A model generated the notes under the pieces. The model was not told where the DNA came from. It ran no database searches and was given only the letters and a program-made list of their open reading frames with translations. This document shows, piece by piece, positions 25,251 to 35,548 of a stretch of 64,000 nucleotides of DNA. Location of the stretch: contig CM037777.1 of the NCBI GenBank assembly GCA_021229015.1, positions 64,057,593 through 64,121,592 of the forward strand, in the 5' to 3' direction. Positions within the stretch are counted from its first letter, which is position 1, and each line of letters opens with the position of its first letter. The translations under genes and the position numbers were made by a program. The stretch is from Solen grandis (Eukaryota > Mollusca > Bivalvia > Adapedonta > Solenidae).

Positions 25251-26473
25251 CACTCGTGTGGACAAAGTTCTCATGTAAATGAAATACTTTCAAAAATATA
25301 ATATTTATAAAAATAAAAGACATTCTGAGAACAACTTAAATTATCGCATATCTTTGCTAGTTTTAAACACATTATTATGTTTTAACATTTTTTATACGTT
25401 AGAAAACATTCAAGACTTCAAATATCGATTACTTCCGGAAGGTGATGCAATAGCGGACTTAATATATAGACTGCTTTTAAGTAACTGCTCTCAATAAAAC
25501 TACAATTAATATTGATGGCATTGTAGCACAAAAAGAGGCCATTTCAATCGTCTTATCTTTCAAATACTGCTAACAGTATTGACAACCGCGAATATGGTAT
25601 CTTCGCGATGAGAAAAGATGTCTTGTGATAACGAAAAATTAATATTTATACAAAAGCCGTAAAACAATCAAGTAACTATCAATAAGCTTACTGTCATAGC
25701 CGGACAGAGTCCACGATCCCTATAAGAGTTACGGGCCCCTAGGGTGTTAGGATGCAGGTTCATATTATATAACTAAGACTCAATCTAAAATAAATTATTT
25801 CCATGGAATACAGAGAACAAAGTGCAAATGTGTATAGATGTAAAAATTATAGAACACTGGTGTGGACGAAGTTCTTATATAAGTGAAATGCTATCAAAAA
25901 CAAATAAATATTGATAAAAATAAACGATAGACATTCTAAGAAAAACTTAGATTATGGCAAATTTGTTAGTATAGATATATATCTATTCATAATTTTTGTA
26001 TTTTAGAAAACATTCATGACTTCAAAATATCGATTACTTCCGTAGATAATGCAGTAGAGGACTTAATTACATGGAGTGCATATAAGTAAATGTCTTAGAT
26101 AAAATCTACGAAATAAATGATGTATTACTACTGCTGACAATGTGGCACAAAACGCAGCCCTTTCAATCTTCTTTCCTCCAAAAACAGCTAACAGTATTGG
26201 CAACCGCGAGTACGGCAGTTTATCGAAGTCAAAAGTTTACTGGGAATTGTTCCAATTGGGAATAGAAAGAATGTACAAAAAGGCATTCGACACGACAGTA
26301 ATCGAGTAACTGTCAACAAGCAGAGTGTTCTAGTGGGCCCTATACCAAGAGCAGTTACGGCCCTCGGCTGTAGGGATCATCTTATATAAGAAACTCGATC
26401 TGAGAGAGATTATATCTCTGGCATTTAAAGAACAATATGTAGGTGTGCATAGATTAACATGAAATTTATCGGA
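25251..26473 (+). repeat. 604-bp tandem duplication inside copy 2
   Basis: 25251-25854 and 25855-26473 are diverged tandem copies. Shared landmarks are CACTCGTGTGGAC/CACTGGTGTGGAC, ATCGATTACTTCCG and ACAGTATTGACAACCGCGA/ACAGTATTGGCAACCGCGA. Copy 1 of the large duplication has this block once (about 2890-3530), so the tandem event happened in, or was lost from, only one lineage of the duplication. Confidence 0.75.
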
Positions 26474-27182
26474 CAAGGTTAATAACGAGGTCATACCGAG
26501 TTTGAAATTATATAAGTAGAAGCGTATTATTTTATTGGCAAATCTTTTATCCTCAACATACAATACTCTCTAAACTGCATATGAAAATGACATTCATTTT
26601 CAAACGAAAGTTGAAATGATCAATACAATTGATATAAAGAAACAAATAATTCTATTAATCTCTATAATTTGGAACATCCATCTTACGTCATTTAGTGTAA
26701 ATGGTGTCAAATATTGTAAGTGCATGAGAAGAAAATGTTCGATAAGTAAGAGTATGATAAACTACTCTAAAAGAGGTTTATAAAGATGTGTCAGCAGCTG
26801 AAGAACATGAAGAACATAATAGGTCAATTTATCAGACGAGTTCGGGAGAATTCTCAAAGTCGAGGCTCTGTCAAATCGTTGATATTTATCCATGTATGCA
26901 GATATTGAAACTGAATGAATTTATTTTTCAAGGCAATTCTTTTCCGACATACGATGGAACTAGAAATTTTGTGTTCTTAATAAATCCTTCGTCAATTAAT
27001 ATGTGATACTCTCTTTCTTCCGTTACTGTCTTCTATCAATTTCTGATAATTACGACAGGGTGGAGGCATATATGCAGATAGAAACTGTATAAATAATTAA
27101 AAATAAAAGTTGAGTACAGTTCACAAATAAAAATAAAGGGTTACATCTGACCTCAACATTAAAAACATACTAGCGTAATGAA

Positions 27183-30100
27183 CTAGTCGAGTTGTGTCTT
27201 GAAGGAATCTACAGTGGTCAATGAAACAGTAGATTCTGGCAAGGAATTCCATATCGGTATAATTCTTGGAAAGAAGGAAAATTTCAGAAGATCAGTGGAT
27301 GCAGTCAGTCGGTTGTATTGTTGAGAATTCGATAGTCTTCCAGAACGTCTAGTTGTCATGTTTGTTGATAAATAACGGTCCCTGTCAATGTCCACTAGTC
27401 TATTATGTATTTTGTAAAATAATGTCAAGCTGGTATTTATACGTCTATTTTCTAAAGTTGACCATTGTAGCTCGTCGAGCATTTCCCCTACATGACTGGT
27501 ATTATGCCATCTCCTACATGCCCATCTAGCTGCGGTTCTTTGAACCATTTCAATTTTCCGAATGTTAACCTTGGAGTGGGGATTCCAAATGGGAGAGGCA
27601 TATTCTAGTTGGGGTCTAACTAGTGTCTGGTAAGCATTAACCTTAGTTTCCCTGGGGCAAGTGACAAATTTCGGCGCAAAAGACCAAGAGTTTTAGTTGC
27701 CTTGCTGGTTATATTATGAATATGCGGCGTCCAGTCCAATGTATTGGTGATAGTAACCCCCAGGTACTTTGTTTCATTTACTTTGTCAAGCGTCTGTCCA
27801 TGTAAGGTGTAGCTGTGTTGTATCTGTTTGTCAGGTCGATGTCTGGATATTCTCATTGAGTGGCATTTGGACACATTGAACTTCATGAGCCACTTTTGCT
27901 CCCATACACCAAGTTTTGATAGGTCTTCCTGTAGTTCAATGCAGTCCTGGGGAGAGAATATGTTTTTATAAAGGACACAGTCGTCTGCAAAAAGCCTAAC
28001 ATTTGATAATATACCATCAGGAAGATCATTTATGAAAAGTAGAAAAAGGATGGGGCCTAGGCAGGAGCCTCGAGGGACACCGGATATAACTGGGGCTGAG
28101 TCTGAGTGTGTTCCGTCGAGTACTACGTCTTGTGTCCTGTCAGTTAACCATGAGGCAATCCAACGGTTGGTTGTCCCTCTAACACCATAGTGTTCAAGTT
28201 TGTACAGTAGTCGTTTGTGAGGTACTTTGTCAAATGCTTTGGCGAAGTCCATCACAATAACGTCAGTCTGTTTGTGTCCCTTACCTCTGTCAAGATTATA
28301 TGCAATGTCATGAATGAATTGGACGAGCTGTGTATCACATGAACGTCTGCTTCGGAAACCATGTTGTGAGTCAACTAATATGTCATTTTTCTGTAGATGC
28401 TTCATGATATTACTGACAAGGATATGTTCAAGGACCTTACAGCTAATACATGTGAGTGAGACTGGCCTATAGTTTGACGGGTCATACTTTTCCCCTTTCT
28501 TAAAGATAGGAACCACATTGGCTTTACGCCAGTCATCGGGGACTTGTCCAGTTTTTAATGACCTATTAAATATAGCTGTAAGGATGTCGCCCAGTTCATT
28601 GCAGCATTCTTTGAGGATGCGTGCATTGATGGTGTCAGGTCCTGAAGCCTTATTGGGATTAAGTTTACTCAGGTAAGACTTGACACCACTGGGGTTTACG
28701 TAGATGTCGTTCATTTTGGGGAATTGACCTTTACTGAAGTTTGGGAGGGTTGATGAACCCTCCTCAGTGAAAACTGAATGAAACTGATTGTTCAGTATAT
28801 TAGCTTTGTCCTTACTATCAGTCTTAAGGACACCGTTTTCCCTTAATGACGAAATGTTGTTTTGACCATTCCTAAGGCTATTTATATATGACCAAAATTT
28901 TTTAGGGGTAGCCTTAGGGTTTTCGTCTTCATTCGGGGTGAAAATATCATTCACATATTTCCAGTGGGCATCTCTTATTTTCTTTTGGACATGAGACCTG
29001 AATTCTTTAAACTTTTCTATGTCATTAGGGGAGTTTGACTTTCGAGAACGCCTGAAAAGCTTTTCCCTTTTTTTCAGGAGTCTCTTTATGTCAGTGTTGA
29101 TCCAAGGGTGACCAACACGTGACTTAGACATTTTTGATGGAACAAATTTATCCATCGCCTTAACTATCTCTGTCTTAAAGTCAGTCCACAAGTCATTTGG
29201 TGAGATATTGTCCAGATCCTGGGCTAGGATATTGTCTCTGTATTGTCCCAGGTGAGACTTCAGTCCGTCCATGTCTGCCCTTTTATAGAGAAAAATCTTC
29301 CTAGGGGTCTGTCTGACTCTTTTTGACTTAATGTCGTACTCCACTAAAACAATGTCGTGGTCCGCTTTACCAATAGGAGGTAGTGACTTAACCCTGTTAA
29401 CAGGAACAGGGTTGTTTGTCAGAAGGAGGTCTAAAGATTTGTCTTGTCTAGTCGGGATGTCAACAACTTGGTTGAGACAGTGCTCCTTCACAATGTCTAA
29501 AAGTTGCTTTTGGGTGTTGCATTGATTGGCACCTGGTGATACAGACATGTTTCCCCAATCAATGTCTCCACAGTTAAAATCACCACCAACAACAATTTGG
29601 GCTGATTTGTACGTCATTATACGTCTCAGGGACTCATTAAATTGTTCTAGGTAATAAGGTTGGGATTTGTTTGGGGGTCTATAGAAGGATGATAAGTAAA
29701 GGGTTTTAGTGCCAATGACCTGAAGCTTGCACCAAGTGATTTCACAGTCTGTATTAAGTTCAGGTGTTGCAACACATAATAGATCCCGCTTATAAGCAAT
29801 AAAGACACCCCCGTGACCATCTTCCCTGTCCCTTCTGATAACTTCAAAATCTTCAGGAAATATCTCAGAGTTTGCAATGTCAGGATTTAACCATGATTCA
29901 TTACCAAGGATTATATCAGGCTTGGAAGATTCAATAACTGTAAGGAGTTCAGCCTTTTTATTTTTAATGGATTGGCAATTCATTATCAATATGCGAAGTG
30001 GATGGTGTAGGTTAACCTTTTTTCTTTTGGATTTGTTATGGAGTGGTCTTATAGGTGAGGAAGAGGCCTTTGGGGATCCAATATCATCTGGAAGGGGACT

Positions 30101-30748
30101 AAGAGGAATGTCAGAGGAAATAGAATTGCATGATGATAGGGTCTCAAATCTGTTTGTAGAGTTTATGCATGCCATGGTATCAAAAAGGGAAGTAGAAAAG
30201 TTAGGAAGTCCACATCTAAAGCACTCCCATGACATATTCTGATTACATGACTTATTGAATAAGCTGTAAATAGAGGGGTTCAATCCCTGACAGTCAATGT
30301 GAAACCAAGTTTCACAAGAATCACACACAATGGCACGATCTTCCCAACCCACTTGGTTATTACAAACCCCACATAAATAGCTGGTGGAATCAGGGCCAGG
30401 ATTCAATTCACAGTCTCCCGAGTTCCCAATAAGTAGTATGCAAATATACAATAAGGCCAATTTATGATTTCCCGATGCATAGTGACATTTTTTGGACTGC
30501 CTAAACAAAGATAAAGCTGCAACCATTGATGAGGGGACTCCCTCTGAAAAGAAACCATGAGAAAGTAAAGGTGGCTGTACAGGGGTTGCATGTTTACAGA
30601 ACGTTGCCACCTTTACTGTAGCAACTAAACTTACCAGTACAATGAGAAACAGTCTATTAATGTCAGTTGTCCTCCTCCTGATCATTCTAACATGAAAACA
30701 ATGTTTATAAACAATATTAAATATAGTGTAAATGTAAAATAAACACAA
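27183..30748 (-). pseudogene. LINE polyprotein: 2A-like leader, PHD finger, endonuclease, RT; one frameshift
   Basis: The product would nick target DNA and copy its own RNA into it. The main frame runs 1042 codons from 30748. Met22 (30685) is a likelier start because Met1 falls inside the 5' monomer and is not kept in its second copy. Order: hydrophobic segments (residues about 33-47 and 96-107); a 2A-like motif GDCELNPGP (111-119); a C4HC3 PHD finger (C126, C129, C142, C145, H150, C153, C176, C179); an AP-type endonuclease (about 251-470; N257, E284, D390, N392, H464); a reverse transcriptase (about 690-1000) with DFAKAFD (D834), GVPRGSCLGP and FADD (D922, D923). Near 27650 one base is missing, so this frame ends after 13 aberrant residues. 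The true C-terminus continues in the next frame to a stop at 27183, ending with the IPIWNSLPES block typical of such elements. I see no other break. Confidence 0.9.
30392..30418 (-). other. 2A-like ribosome-skipping motif in the LINE leader
   Basis: The codons read G-D-C-E-L-N-P-G-P. The 2A consensus is D-(V/I)-E-x-N-P-G-P, where the ribosome skips the last Gly-Pro bond. Only the V/I position differs (Cys). The motif follows a hydrophobic helix (LALLYICILLIG) and precedes the PHD finger, the arrangement known for 2A-like leaders of some invertebrate AP-endonuclease LINEs. If active it would release a leader of about 97-118 residues. Activity with Cys is unproven. Confidence 0.65.
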
Positions 30749-31005
30749 ATTTACTTATTAATCTTATTTTCCTACACAGGAAGTAAAAAAGTAAACAAAT
30801 CCAAACCGGAAGTAGCAATAACCGTAACTCTTGTATAATGCAAATAATGATTTATTCTAGAAAAAATGTAAAATAGACTCACAATTTTACTTATTAATCT
30901 TTATTTTCCTACACAGGAAGTAAAAAAAGTAAACAAATTCCAAACCGGAAGTAGCAATAACCGTAACTCTTGTATAATGCAAATAATGATTTATTCTAGA
31001 AAAAC
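30731..31005 (-). repeat. Two tandem 5' monomers (about 135 bp) at the LINE 5' end
   Basis: 30731-30864 and 30865-31005 are nearly identical direct repeats placed directly upstream of the LINE ORF. Each has an ATGCAAAT octamer (30838-30845 and 30977-30984), an ACCGGAAGT (30805-30813 and 30944-30952) and an ACAGGAAGT (30776-30784 and 30913-30921), read on the plus strand. Tandem promoter monomers are known in other LINEs. A promoter role here is inference. Confidence 0.8.
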
Positions 31006-32154
31006 CTTATATTGCACCAAATGCAATAAAAATATTAATCAATTGCTCTAGTAGCACTTTACCGACACTTATGTATGATACTTTCAATGTTGTGGTCAGG
31101 AAATTATTTATTAAAGGCAAAATAGCCAATATTTAACTCTCTGAATTTTTTTGACAACTTTCTATCTGCGCATGCGTCCACCCTTGACTCAATTTATTTT
31201 CTTCTTAAGTCGACTCAAAATAAAGATGACTTCAATATTAATATATTTAGATGATTATTATTCAAGTCTAACCAACCTAATCGGCCAAATAATGTCAAAT
31301 TTCCTCAGCCAAACTTGGACAGTAAGTTGCGACCAATGGTCCCTTTGTATCAGTAGTATTTTATTATTACAACTCGTAACGCAGTTGCATGCCACTCCTG
31401 CATTTTGTGAATAGTAATTTTCTGTACTAGACAAGGCGTGTGAAAGATCCGACGTCCATAGATTAATTAACCAAAGATCAAGGAAAAGTAGACATACGAT
31501 ATTTCTCTTAAACTATGATCCTGTGTTTGCATAATTATATATTTCAACAGGATGATATTACAGCCTAGGGGTTAGTTTTATAACAGTAGCAAAAAACAGG
31601 ATATTGTGGATAAGCAATGAAAGAGTAAACGCTGTTTACAAATATTATTTTTATTTCAATAATCAGATATAAAATATAATACAATCATTCAAAACTAGCT
31701 AGACAAATGAGTGGACGGAGCAGAAACACAGAACTTTTCATTGTTGAAAATAAATAAACAAAACATATAAATAACTTTTTATGTTGGAATGTAAGAAACA
31801 TGCACCTGTCTGTTAAACATGTTTTTCTATATTTCAACTTATAAAGAACTTATTTTATTTATATCTTCAATAGAAGAAATGTCAAGATCTACCTTAACAA
31901 ATGTAAAATAATCATGTCAAAGTAGTTATAAACTTACTGTACTAGAAGTATTTTAAAAGATTGCTTAAAAGTTGTTTAAATTAAACCAGCCCCGAAGCTG
32001 GAATACATTAATACATTGGTGTTCACTGATCAATGCCATTGGACAGCAACACTTACATATTATACTGCTGACTAAATCAGGTACTGAACTGAGACAGTTT
32101 TGAGAAAACAACATTATTTTCATAATGTATCCAAGGATTAACAGACATCACAGA

Positions 32155-32938
32155 AGTAAGTACACACAATACACTTAAACATGACCTAGTTTACATCACA
32201 ATCCTATGAATGAACACACTTTGTTTTCTTTCAAAATTTGCAGAAACACTGGCAGTGCCTAGAAACACAAAGCAAACACTGACAAAATTTAGAAACATAT
32301 CTGAAGGTCCTGGATAGACCTACTATACAGCATTTTCAAATTTCACACTACCAACTCCTATTCAACTATCAATATCATTTTTATTCATAGTAAAAGTGAC
32401 CTTAACCTCAGTCTTCCCAAATACAACCCAAAGCTACTCTTTGTGACACTGAAGGAACAAGGAACCAAACCCATTTTTACAGGACTACCATCTCTAGTAC
32501 ATGAGATGAGATATAAACCGCTTATAAACTTGCCAATGCGTCAAAATGAGTCTATCTGAGGTCAAAGAATAAACACACCACTGCCATGACACTCACTCAC
32601 TGTGAACATTAGTATATGCATCTGAGCTTGATCCTGACATAGTGAGTAGGTACAGATATATCACAGAAATATCGTCCAAGTAACGCTTATGACCTTTTTC
32701 ATTTCAAATTACATGCCCAGGGTCATTATGTTATCATGTACAAAGATCTAGGCACGGAACACTGTCTAGACATACTGGGGATACTTTCATATCCTGTAAT
32801 CTTCTTACATACATTGTTCTCCTGTTGAAGCAACAGTTAGCATCCGTGTCCATATGAAATTCTGTAAACACAGACCGTAGAAACCAATATATTTATACTA
32901 TAGCAACATGTGACATAGACATATGATTTCTTCACAGA
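32155..32938. mobile_element. 784-bp insert with 7-bp target-site duplication
   Basis: TCACAGA occurs at 32148-32154 and again at 32932-32938. The matching place in copy 1 has TCACAGA once (5795-5801) with continuous flanks, so copy 1 shows the empty site. The insert has no long frame and no clear inverted ends. It contains a fragment (32535-32570) resembling the right end of the TTAA miniature elements. Its class is unknown. Confidence 0.65.
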
Positions 32939-33596
32939 ACAATGAATTCTTCCATGTTCTAAGTCCTTATATCCATGGAGATAAACGCTGGGATTAATAA
33001 CACTCTCGAAAACAAATATAAGCTATAACTTATTTCGATGATTATTTGTCAGGAATGCAATATTCCAAAGCCAAGAAATAATCAATTTGCTATCAGAATG
33101 ACAAAACATGCTTTTATGCTGTTTTTTTTTAGCTCAGTGAGACAATTAAATGTGTACTTTGTTATCCTTTACATACGAACATATTCAAGAGATGCAAGAA
33201 TTCAAATATTTTCTTTTTCTTTGATTACTGGAAATCAATATTATACCACAACCCACTTCAGAAATAACATTAGTAGGTCCATGTTCCATACACTGCTATC
33301 CATACCTTATTCATATGCTGTTAGAAAACCTATTAAGCTCAGTAGGTTATAAAATATATTGCTGTGTCTGTAATCTCCCCCTGTAAAAGCCTATAGATCT
33401 ACATTAAGTACCTACTGTTAGAAACTTAATAGTTTTCTGGTTACCTGAACTCATATGAAGCTGTCACAGCAGTGTCTCCTCATACCCATTTTTCCTCTCA
33501 GACACCTATGCTCGTGCCTTTCTAATAGAAGGTCACCTATAATTTACTTCCTTTTCTCCACTGACAAAAACCTCTCAGAAGCTAGACAGAACACTA

Positions 33597-33696
33597 NNNN
33601 NNNNNNNNNNNNNNNNNNNNNNNNNNNNNNNNNNNNNNNNNNNNNNNNNNNNNNNNNNNNNNNNNNNNNNNNNNNNNNNNNNNNNNNNNNNNNNNN
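33597..33696. other. Assembly gap (100 N)
   Basis: Exactly 100 N, the usual placeholder for a gap of unknown size. The left flank is copy 2 of the duplication; the right flank is mid-gene sequence of an integrase-like relic. Confidence 0.99.
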
Positions 33697-33985
33697 AATG
33701 TTGCTATTCCTATACCTATGGTTGACAGAGGAAGAGGTGACCCACGAAACATTCTTGGTGTAATTCTGGATTGTGATGAACAAAATATGTACACTATTGT
33801 TGTCAAGTCTGGAATAATAAGTTCCAAATACGCTGTGAAAGCAACATCAGGCGGTCAAGGGTTTTTTCGATGTGATTGTTCAAATGGTTAAAAAACAATG
33901 TTAAACCAACCGATGTAAGTGTTTTAAGGCTGGTAAAATGTGTAACAGCAGATGCCACAACAGTCTCACGTGTAAGAATAAGTAG
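33697..33985 (+). pseudogene. 3' end of an integrase-like transposon gene, broken
   Basis: The sequence after the gap opens in frame and encodes NVAIPIPMVDRGRGDPRN, then about 47 more residues to a stop at 33889-33891. From 33911 a different frame encodes RCKCFKAGKMCNSRCH and nine more residues to a stop at 33983-33985, so an indel and a premature stop separate the two parts. From memory, the VDRGRGDPRN block followed by a short cysteine-rich CxC tail resembles the C-terminus of transposon-derived integrase proteins (the KRBA2/SCAND3-like group). The catalytic part would lie in the gap or be lost. Two AATAAA signals at 34357-34368 could be its polyadenylation signal. Confidence 0.5.
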
Positions 33986-35548
33986 AACGATGTATGTGAA
34001 TTAAACATGAACATTTTGTGTGGTGTTAAAAATGTACATTATTGATATGTGCTTGTAGAGTCTGATAATGGTATGTTACTGATATTGTGTTCTTTTATAG
34101 GTGAAGGAAAATAGTTTCTGTGCAAAAGTGAGTTCTTAGTATATCATATTGTGTGATTCAATTACTTTGAAAATTAGATGACAATTTAAAATCTTTTGCC
34201 CAAGATAATAGGAAAAAATGTAATTATTGTGCCAGTAGGAAATTGAAAATCTCATTATATTATCTGGATCACTCAAATCACATGCAACTGATCATTTGAT
34301 GTGATTACATAATGTGCTTTATTATGCTAATTGTTTTATCCAATGTTCAGAACTTTAATAAAAATAAAAGATGGTGTAAACTTCAGTCTTTGTCTTGTTT
34401 TGTTTTAAAGGCTTGTTTCTTAGTTTAGTCATTTCACGAAAAGGCTAAAAATTTTAGCCATTTCACAGATTGGCTGTAACATATATAGATTTCATTTATT
34501 GATAGGAATTTCACTCGCAACAATTTTACTCATCGGAAATATTCACAAGTCAGTACTACAAATATTTATAACATCTTACCCCGTCCTTGGGTCATGTTGA
34601 CATATGACGCGGTTTTAGTTGTAACGTATTTCTTGTGACCTAATTTTAAGCAGTCAAATATTATTTGAATTATGTGTGAACGGTTTTAAAGGGTTTTCCA
34701 AGCCATTTTTGGAAAAGGGGTCTAGTCAAAATTGGGAATTTTTACCGCGAAAAAGCTCATTATGTGAATTTTTTATCGACAAAAATATAAATTTTTGGAA
34801 TCTCTCATTTTTTTTAAAACCATTATTTTGTACTGTTTTTATTCAAGTCCTATTCATTATTTCTATCAATGTCTTTTTTTTTCTTTGAGATAGCAATCTT
34901 AAACATTTTTAAGAATACCATGGGCGTCTAATAACAACATGATGATTAAAGTTTTAGAACGGCAAGACATCGACTTATACAGCCACTACTCGTTGTGTCC
35001 GACCGACGAATCGGACATTTTTGGGAGTAACTATTTTTAGTAAATATTGCATGATCTGTAAGAGTCGAATGGGGAAAGAAAACGAGGAAACAGAATGTTT
35101 CTGCCCCGTACAGAAAAGGGCAATGCTTACTGCTGTTTATAGCCTGCATTTTATCATCTCAATACTGTAATATGAATATACTCTCAGTTTAGTCCTTGTT
35201 TGTGAGGTATAGCATCCGCCTTGCAAACATAAGGTCCAAAGTTCGATTCATTGGAGCAGATGAAAATTCGGTGACTGTTCAACTGGTCATACAATTAGTG
35301 TAAGATTTAGTTTCCAGGTAGATAGCAGAATGGATAGAGATTAATTGAAATTTACAACAAAAAAAAAAAACGTATATCTCAATTGATTCCTGGGAGCAGG
35401 TGGTAACTTTCGTGACTTTGCATTTGCATGCACATTTTGAGCGAGTACAGGTAATATCGAGAGATAAATAGTAAAGGTTGAACATGTTTCTCAGTATATT
35501 AAAAAAATGGATATGATTAAATAAAAAGCATGAATTTGCTCAAGCTTT
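33986..35548. other. Non-coding, probable 3' UTR then unique AT-rich DNA
   Basis: 33986-34370 may be the 3' UTR of the integrase-like relic, with AATAAA at 34357-34362 and 34363-34368. Beyond that I see no gene or known repeat. Confidence 0.4.

Larger units (their letters stand above)
27118..31005 (-). mobile_element. Non-LTR retrotransposon (LINE), near full length
   Basis: A minus-strand LINE made of tandem 5' monomers (30731-31005), one long ORF and a short AT-rich 3' region. It lies inside copy 2 of the segmental duplication, and the matching region of copy 1 lacks it. The PHD finger, AP-type endonuclease and RT without RNase H, and the C-terminal WNSLP block, suggest the CR1/L2 group. 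That is family knowledge, not a tree. The 3' end is placed roughly, since no clear tail repeat or target duplication was found. Confidence 0.85.
23395..33596 (+). repeat. Segmental duplication, copy 2
   Basis: The partner of 590-6475, in direct orientation. It is longer because it carries a LINE (about 27118-31005), a 784-bp insert (32155-32938) and a tandem duplication (25251-26473). It stops at the run of N, so its true right breakpoint is hidden in the gap. Confidence 0.8.

Noticed and set aside
29331..30242. Plus-strand frames of 64 and 121 codons
   Set aside because: They are antisense to the LINE polyprotein and show no domain of their own.
30771..30785. Splice-acceptor-like TTTTCCTACACAG on the plus strand
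   Set aside because: It is inside the LINE 5' monomers and repeated in both; the LINE is transcribed from the other strand and no downstream exon follows.
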